Positions 11,425-19,900 of a stretch of 64,000 bases of DNA are shown here, in pieces. This DNA is from Pycnopodia helianthoides (taxonomy: Eukaryota > Echinodermata > Asteroidea > Forcipulatida > Asteriidae), in the NCBI GenBank assembly GCA_032158295.1, contig JASTWB010000032.1, positions 1 to 64,000 on the forward strand, written 5' to 3'. The translations under genes and the position numbers were made by a program. Below the pieces are notes generated by a model. The model was not told the DNA's origin. It made no database searches and saw only the letters and a program-made list of their open reading frames with translations. The stretch's first letter is position 1, and the number at the start of each line of letters is the position of its first letter.

Positions 11425-11850
11425 TTGTAAACCATCTTTAGTTTAGTTTGTATTGGTATTGTAGTAGTCTCCTTCCAACACAGTGGAGGATGGAAAATTC
11501 AATTTATAATTAAAATGTAATTACATTTTTTATTTGGACAAGCAAATTCTTTCTCCATTCTAGTTTTCAAAGAACAACAAAATAATAATCTTCACAAATC
11601 TTATCGGGTTCACTAAGTATACGTTTAATTCAATACAACGAAAATCGGATTCTTCTATGGGGATAATTAACACATTTCTAGCTGGCTTATTTGCTTGTGA
11701 AATCTGGAAAAAGGCGGTCCTAATATTGAATTGTTTTGCTTTTAGTAGCATTTATGGTGAAAATCTTCTGCGTGGGAGAGGAATTAAAATATACCTCGTA
11801 ATCAGATGAAATTTCTAATTCAATCTCTTACTCGGCCTTTGAGGTTTACA
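11425..11850 (+). repeat. Intergenic repeat, copy 2 (pair at 3,090-3,475)
   Basis: Near-identical to 3,090-3,475, with the same position directly before an R unit. Non-coding. Confidence 0.7.
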
Positions 11851-12940
11851 TTGATGCTTAATTTGTTCTCTTGCTTAATCTAAGAATGCATGTCTTTCTA
11901 TCCTGTCAATAAAACTGGCGCTCTTGGGCTTCAGGAACAGATAATGATCCGAGTAAAATGTCGTATGATGTTGTCTGTTACTTTTTGTGTCAAAAGTTGA
12001 ATTGACAACAGTGATGAGACTTTGTTTGTTTTACATCGCAAAGATTGATTTTATCACCATAAACGACACGTAACCGATTTACAATTTCAAGCTAAATCCG
12101 CTGGAAAAAAAATAGATAGATTGTACGGCCGGGGGAAAACACTTAAATTACTTGGACAGCTTTATTATATACAACAGGAAGTATTACAAAAGAATTGAAA
12201 ATATAAAGGTCTACATATTTGTATTTCTAAATGATACATCAAGCCAATAAATTTAGCAAATGTTGATCGGCATGGGGCCGTTTGTCTTACTCAGGCTTGT
12301 TGTTACGAGTGTGAATTATCAGTCTGTAGGGAGACTTGTTAGACATATCAATATTCAAATCGGTTGTCAGACATCGTGACCCAGGTCAGACGTGGGCTGT
12401 AACACACATTATAAGCAATCATCATTGTCCCATCCACCCTCTACCCTTCAACCATTAACTTGTCTCTCCAGAAGGCGGGGATTTCTGGAAGCGGCAGACT
12501 GTTAACAATCTGTTGAGAGCAAAGCCAATTCACTGACAGAGATTTTTCTCCATTTCTTTCCAGACCCAAACCGAAAGTATAACGACCTCAGCGTCATAGA
12601 TTGTTATATCAGTATACAAACATAATCTAAATCTGCTTATTTTAAAGTGCCCCAAAATTCACTTTGAATCTTCAAAGTTTGACTGCCAAAACCTGTGTCT
12701 TGCCCTTCTTTTTGATTGATTAGTATTTCGGGAACGTCGTCGAAAAAATGATTACAATTTAGGGGAAACACAATTAAAAAATATAATAAGAACACACAAA
12801 AGACATGAGAATTGAATGACATTTTGTTTGTTTGTCATCTTGAGACGCAAACGTCAACGTAGACCATGTATGTTTGTTTGGTTTTGTTTTTCCATAACCG
12901 GATACGACCATTCTGCGGATGCATCCCTCTTAGCCAGATA
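11850..12940 (+). repeat. Intergenic repeat unit R, copy 4, with inserted FReD start remnant
   Basis: R landmarks are present, but about 150 bp of other sequence (about 12,200-12,345) lies between the ATTGAAAATAT and GACATATCAATATTCAAATC parts. The extra piece contains the relict FReD-C-type start exon described separately. The 3' part is shortened. Confidence 0.65.
12272..12343 (+). pseudogene. Relict FReD-C-type start exon
   Basis: ATGGGGCCGTTTGTCTT is shared exactly with the FReD-C start (31,203). It continues as MGPFVLLRLVVTSVNYQSVG, after which similarity is lost and the frame merges into R. A TATAAAGGTCT lies 64-70 nt upstream (12,202), as in FReD-C (31,120). A promoter plus signal-peptide fragment of the C type was therefore once placed left of FReD-B. 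Confidence 0.6.
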
Positions 12941-12944
12941 GGCT

Positions 12945-13380
12945 GTAACTGAATGGTTTGGGAAACATTTCGGAGCAAATAAAAGTTTTCTGTAGTTTGG
13001 AAAGGTCCTCTAAATGCACATAGTTTTAAGAGAAGTGTATTAAATGGTCGTCCATGTAAAGATTTTCTGTTGTATGAATTATGTGGATGTTTACTAGACC
13101 TCCAAACGTAGTCTGCTGAACTATTTAGTTCATGTCTGTAGTTGTACTCGTCCCTAAATATTTATTCAGCTTCAATTTGTTTCCGTTTCTATGGATTTAC
13201 CATTAAAAATCCAGGTCAGCATAGCTCAATACAGGATGAAAGAACACAATCTTCAATCGTATACCATTTACTACTAGTATATATTGGTTTTACAAACAGG
13301 CTCTTCCTCATTTCCCTGTGTCGATTCCTACGCCAAAATTACAACGACACGAAGTCGTGTACTGTTGACTTTTGTGCACA
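12945..13380 (+). promoter_or_regulatory. Promoter and 5' UTR block of FReD-B
   Basis: Colinear with the blocks before 5,655 and 48,646. TATATATT at 13,278-13,285 lies about 100 nt before the ATG, followed by a conserved TTTTACAAACAGGCTCTTCC. If transcription starts about 30 nt after the TATA-like site, the 5' UTR would be about 70 nt. Regulation beyond this is not readable. Confidence 0.5.
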
Positions 13381-13966
13381 ATGGGACTGTTTATCTGTTC
13401 ACTCTTGATCGTTTTGATTGTGAAGTCTCAAGTTGAACTACAAGTTGCATCATACGGCAGTCAGAGAACGGTTTGCTGTGAGCAAGATACAAGTAGTAAG
13501 ATAGATGAGTTTAGGAGTTTAGTAGAAAACTACCTAAACATGGTTAACAATGAACTAATAAACACAAATGATCAGGTGAAAGAGCTCAAAGTAACAATAA
13601 ATGATACTCAAGAAACGGTTTCCTCTGAGCTAGCAGGTACAAGACGTAATGTGGATGAGTTGCAGGTTACAGTCTCTGTTAATCAAGAAACGGTTTCCTC
13701 TAAGCTAGGAGATACAAGACGTCAAGTGGAAGAGTTGGAGGCTACAGTCTCTGCTAATCAAGAAACGGTTTCCTCTGAGCTCGGACATACAAGACGTCAA
13801 GTGGAAGAGTTGCAGGTTACAGTCTCTGAAAACCAAGAAAGGGTTTTGTCTGAGCTAAGAGACACCTCGTATCAATTGAGAGACACTCGACGTGAAATGG
13901 GAGTCATTGAGCGTCAGGTGGGGGAGCTCCAGGAGTCAGTATCTGCGTTAATGAAGCTCCTAAATG
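13381..13966 (+). CDS. FReD-B exon 1: signal peptide and coiled coil
   Basis: It contains 195 codons plus one base, ending AATG before GTGGGT. The 25-residue unit [20 protein letters not shown] plus RQVEE is present about three times, then a longer RDTxx variant. The 5' part matches FReD-D; the last 45 codons match FReD-C ([17 protein letters not shown]). The exon is therefore mosaic. Confidence 0.85.
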
Positions 13967-16900
13967 GTGGGTTTAATTTGTTTGAAATCTAAGTCAAACT
14001 TGCCTGAACACGAGCATAAGATAAAGTACATTTGAAATTTAAATTGTTTAAGCAGAATTGTGGAAAATTTAATAATACACTATAGAATCTCCTCCACAGC
14101 AATCATTAATATACCATCTTAATTCAATGTATGGTGCCGTTTTAATTCATAAAAACATACAACATAACTTTTTGAAAGAGGGTGGACGTAAGATGCGCTT
14201 TTCTTAATTGAAGTATCACAATAATCTTCCCTTCATGAAATCATAATCTCTTCTACATAAAAAGGAGGTTTATTTGTTCAGTGCCAACCTAAAGATTGTT
14301 CCGACATTCACGCAAGGGGTGTGACACGCAGTGGTGTGTACTCGATCAAATCGGTGACTGAGCCACTTAATAAACAAAAGTTCTTAACATATCAGTAAGG
14401 TTCACATCATATTTCATATACACCAGCCCCACCCCCCCCCCCCCAGCGGCGGCGCCAGACCTTGGGGGGGGGGGGGGCAAATGGGGGGGGGGGGGCAAAC
14501 TTAAATTTAGGGGGTGGGGGCAAACACAAATCTATAATGTACTATATAAGCCTACAATTCACTCCATAAATAAGGTTTTGCACTGTGTGAGTGTGACGTG
14601 TTGCGCGAACTGCGTGTACAATGGCTGCTTGCGGTTTTGGGCAGACAATGCATTTCTATTTATAGCAAGTTTCCAAGCTTGTACAGATAAATACATCCAC
14701 ATTTTATTAACACTGCCGGAGATGGAAAGTGTATTGGGCTTTTTTGATGGTGCCAGCTAATCATGATGGATGAAATTGAGTTTATTATTTTCAGCGCAAG
14801 CAACATTGTAACAAATTGGGTGCAATGGTTTGGGATTAAACTCAATTTCTGCCATCGGGGACAAACTGGGGGGGGGGGGCAAACAAACATACCTGGGGGA
14901 ATATGCCCCCCCCCCCCTTGCCCCCCCCCCCCCCCCCTCTAGTGCTTAGTGCGATACAGTCTTTGTTTCATAATGAAATCATAATCGGTATTACATAAAC
15001 AGGATATTTACTGATCCAGTGGATACCCAAAGATTGTGCCGACATTCTCACAAGGGGTGTGACGGAGAGTGGTGTGTACACGATCAAACCGCTGGACTCC
15101 GGTGAGCCATTCAGAGTGTACTGTGATATGGAAACAGACGGCGGAGGCTGGACGGTAAGATAATACATTATTGCCACATTGCCAATAAAATTAGGCTCTT
15201 CGTTTGTACTGAGTCGCCTGAGCAGCCTTTTAGTCCAATTTAGTAAGCAAACAATTACATGGTCTTAAAACTGATCTCCGGTCTTTCATAATCCACGAGA
15301 CGATGAAAATTGTTGTCGCGAATGCAACTATTTAGCCAAACTTATTTCCAAAACTGAAAGCAACTCTTAGCAAATAATACTCCGGAAGTAATCCAATTCG
15401 CGAAATTATAGTCTCACAAAAACAGCACTTATCTCCGGCACTAGAATTTAATCCACGGAATCTTAATCCTTTAGAAACTTGAATTCCGGTAGTAATATAA
15501 TCCACGAAATCATAATTCATTTACAAATGCAGCAGTGATTTCCAGCGAGAGACGTTTAAGGCACCTGTAAATAGTTTTGTTGAAATTGTTTTAAACAACG
15601 AAGTATACGTATATTAACAATCCAACAACATTTTTAGTGATTAGTTGTCAGGATTTATACAAATAAAAATGTTGTTTAGGGGGTGACTCCGCCCTTCTCC
15701 TTTTGTGACGTCAATCGAGGCAGACTTCGCTGCATTGGTCGAACATCAACCCCTCTCGACGCCCTCGACTTTGCCTGCGTTTTACAAGTGTGCAAGTAAG
15801 TAGTAAGCCTGACGTTGGGTTGTTTATAAAATAAAAAAAAAGAGGGAATTTTTCCGGCAATGCCGACCAGGTGCATTGCTGCTGGATGCAAAAAACAACC
15901 AAAGATGGGGTAAGCCTACATCTCTTTCCAGCTGATCCAAAATATAGGCGGTTATGGGCAACGAAAGTTAGGCTAACGAGGGCAGAGTGGGCATGGTCCA
16001 GTCTGCGCGTCCGGTCCGACGTCCTTTTCAGCTCTATGCAGCGACCACTCCAAGCCGTCGTGCTTCGAATCCGGGATGTATCAAACATTTGACATGAGAA
16101 GAAAAGTAATTCTTAAACACAACGCCATCCCAAACATATTTCCAGTTAGTGGGAAGTCGAAGAAGCAACCTGAACGACGTGAAAAACCTAGAGCAGCATT
16201 TGCCAAACGTGAACAAATCCGGGTAAGTTTGAACTTTGAAGGGCATGTTTTTAGCTCGCGCTACGCGTCACGATTTAAAAAAAAACAGCTCTGATCTCCG
16301 GCAGTATTATTTGGTCCGCGTGATAATTAACATTCAGCAAATTTGAGTTCCGGTCGGTGTTAGTAATCCGATCCGCGAAATCATCATTGTCACAGCTAGA
16401 CCCATAGAAGTCGATTGATATGGTTATTTTGTATTTTCTTTTTCCACTAAACTAAGGGCCATGATTTACTACTATGAAATTGCTAGTGCGAGTTGCTACT
16501 GTGCAGCAGCTGCTTTGTTGTAAATACTTTTGGCATGTCAGCAAGTGCTACTGTGCAGCAGCAGTACTTGTTATGTAGGTACAAATGCATTGCTAGAGCC
16601 TGTTTCTTTGTTCTGTGGGCGTAGTCTCTCAGGAATGTCTTGGGAATGTCACTGGTGTACTGAGTGAGCAGAATGTTAGTGTGGGATATAAAGTGGAGAA
16701 AGTGAAAGTATGTTCAGAGTACCAGCTTGAAGTCGGGTGTGTGAGGTGTGTGAAGTTAGAGACAGGCAGCCATAGTTCTCCCGAGCATGCTGCGGCACGG
16801 ATGTATTGGATCTGGTGAGGCACAGAGGAGAGATGAGCTTGGCAAATCGTAAGTTCTTTTAAATTATGTTTATGGAGAAAATACTTGGTCAAAAGCTTTT

Positions 16901-19900
16901 ATAGTTTTAAGCAAATTGTTGATCCAAAAATAGATTATTGCAATTTTGATAATTTTCATTGATTTACTGGCAAGTGTACTAAAAAGGTATAGACTAACTT
17001 GTAAGACCATGTTCTTGTACAGTTTGGTATTATTTTCACTTATAGATGGCCCTACCTGACCATTATAGTCTGCGGGTAAATGCTTGACACTCCTGATTTG
17101 AGAAGTGGCACATCACGCCAACACTGAGCTGATGTGAACCTTAGCTTTGAAGCATTTATGGAGATGTGACATTTTCTTCAATGGGCTGGATTCGGCAATC
17201 GACTGATGACAGCTTGACAGTTGATATCAGCTAAGTAGACTGGATAACCCATGGTTGGAAAACTTAACGGCTGTCGCCTTTCAGCAAGGATGAATGTCTT
17301 TGAGCAAGTCTTGAACATTGAACTATGAACTATGGCATTATCAGTTATACTATAAACATTTGAATTGAGTGTGGTTCTTGATTTGGTCACGGTTGATCAA
17401 ATAGAAGATTTGCAAAGTTTGAGATACGGCTAATTGCCGTTCACTCATATTGGTAAATGATCCAATTGACCATTGAGAATTGAATTAATGAGAATTACTA
17501 ACTTCTGGAGAGACTAATGTTTGGATCCTTGAGAGTTAACAACTTTATATGGAAGCAAGATCATTGGATCGTTGAGAGTTGATAAATTATTGAAAGAATA
17601 CTGTTGCTCGTTAAAACTTAATAAATTATTGAGGATTGTTGTTGAGTTATTGAAAATTTTGAATTTTTGAAAACTGTGATACAAGACGTTAGAAAATGAT
17701 GATTTGTTGACGAATTAAGGTTATTTGGAATCAGCAAATCACAAATTGATATTTTGGTTTGACAAGAATTTTGAGGATTGAATCTATTGAATGTTGAGGT
17801 GTTATTTTTTGTAGCTAAAACGGTGGCCACTGAAAATACCTTGCATGTAAAGTTCTGCCTAAGCATTTTGTTTTGTAAATATATGTTATTATTTTGTAAA
17901 CACAATCTTGGTTGGCTTCAGTGATAATTTATTTCTGCAGCGTGTTTTCGTCCTCTTTTGCAACCAGAACCCCAAAAGGTTGGTTGTGACAATCATTTAA
18001 AGCTAAAGTAAATTGTCAAAATAAATTGCATAGCTTAATTTGCCATCACGTATAAATAAACAAAATAAGACTAAATATTTAAGTATGTAACAGTTGACTG
18101 AATACAGCCGAGGACTATTTGTTTCTTCTTTCAAAATGTTCTTGCAGCTTCGGTGACCAATTGAGCCAAATTTTTCACAGGTTTGTTATTTTAAACATAT
18201 GTTGGGATACACCAAGTGAGGATAATGGTCTTTGACAATTAGCAAAGGTAAATCCTGCAGTAACCATGATTACGTGCTATTTATTTCTTTGTATTGTTTT
18301 TCAAAGCAGAAAATTAAAAAGAAGTAAGAAGGCATCGTCTAGAAGCTGGGGCTTGTGTTGAAATGCCTTACGGACAGACAGAGAAAACGTAAACTGGAAC
18401 AAGAACGTACGGACAGACAGGTTGAACAAAGACATGGAAAATTAACAAGAAATGCTAACGTTTAAATATAAAGATCAAACATTAAAGTGTGACAAAAATG
18501 TTTGCCAGGCAAGTAGATCAGCCCAAGCCCCTGCTGTAAAACGGATGAATTGGTGTGGCTTAGACACACCGCGTGTCGTACCAAGCAAGCGCTTCAGAAA
18601 AGCACGACCTGGCCGCACTGCGCTACACACACAATTCAAACTCCCTGGTTGAAGCTGTGACAGGTACGGGGCATTTGGTTTGACTGCCGTTGTCCCACGC
18701 CCCCACTGCGGTCGTCCTGCCGAAAGGAGGATTCAGCTACCGAAGCAGCCACAACGCAGTCGCCGTGGTGGCCGGAGCCAGATCGCACGGATTGTCCACT
18801 CTTCTAACATTACAGCCTACCAACCACCGCCCACTGAGCGAGGCAAGATGGAAGCAAAGAAGTGTGAACACGCACAGAGACAAATACGACAACGGAAAAG
18901 CAGCAAATTAACATAAATCAAAGACATACTTGATAACGACAGAAAACAAAGGAGGGAGTAAATTTATTGAAACTGATTTTTTTAGCAGTTAAGCATGAGA
19001 ACAAGTTAACACGAAGACTGCTCAAACACCTGATCCAACCAAGGGGGATTGCACAGGACAGTCAAGCAATTATCGAGCAACCATGTAGCAATTTTGGGCT
19101 TCATGATCCGACCAACCCCGCCAGACTGTCTAGTGGCAATGGATAATTTGAAGCTCAAATTTGCCTCACATCGATTATTTATGAAAGATCAATCGCGATG
19201 TACTGTACAACCGTGTCCGAATTGATGACTTCGGCCGTGGCTATGTGGATATGGCCGGAAGGACGATCGGGCCCGGCCGCACAGTCACACCATGGATGTA
19301 GCCAATTGTTAATTCGTTATAACGAAGTATTAACTCGTTTTAACGGATTACTAGATCGTTTTAACGGATTACTAGTTCGTTTTAACGAATCTTTCGTTCC
19401 GCATAAAATATATATGCGGAAATCGGTTCCCGCAATATATGCCTACTTCAGTGGCACGATTGGGCTTTCGTAATTAATTGATCATGGTAGAGGTGAAATG
19501 AGCGCTCACTTTTGTGATAGTATGAAGAGTTAATGTGAAGACAAAGCCAATCAAGTTTTCGTGTTTCTTGACAGGTATTCCAGCGGCGCCAGGACGGCAG
19601 TGTCGATTTCTATTTGGACTTTGCCAGCTACAGCCGGGGCTTTGGGAATCTAGAGGGAGAGTTTTGGCTCGGGAACGACATCTTGCACCGTCTGACCGCT
19701 CAGGGCGACTACGAACTCAGAGTCGAGCTGTCAGACTTTGAAAGCGAATCCAGGTATGCCGCCTTTGACTCGTTTAACATCGCTGATGTGAGTGACAACT
19801 ACAGGCTGACGGTGGGAAGTTACTCAGGAACCGCAGGTAATAAATGCAGCCATCCGCAATCTTGAAGCAAAGTGTTGTTGTGAGTGGATCGTTTTAAGGC

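Noticed and set aside
16615..16818. 67-codon ORF repeated almost unchanged at 38,534-38,737
   Set aside because: Both copies lie in the same solo-LTR family; no protein family resemblance, and conservation follows from shared ancestry of the repeat.
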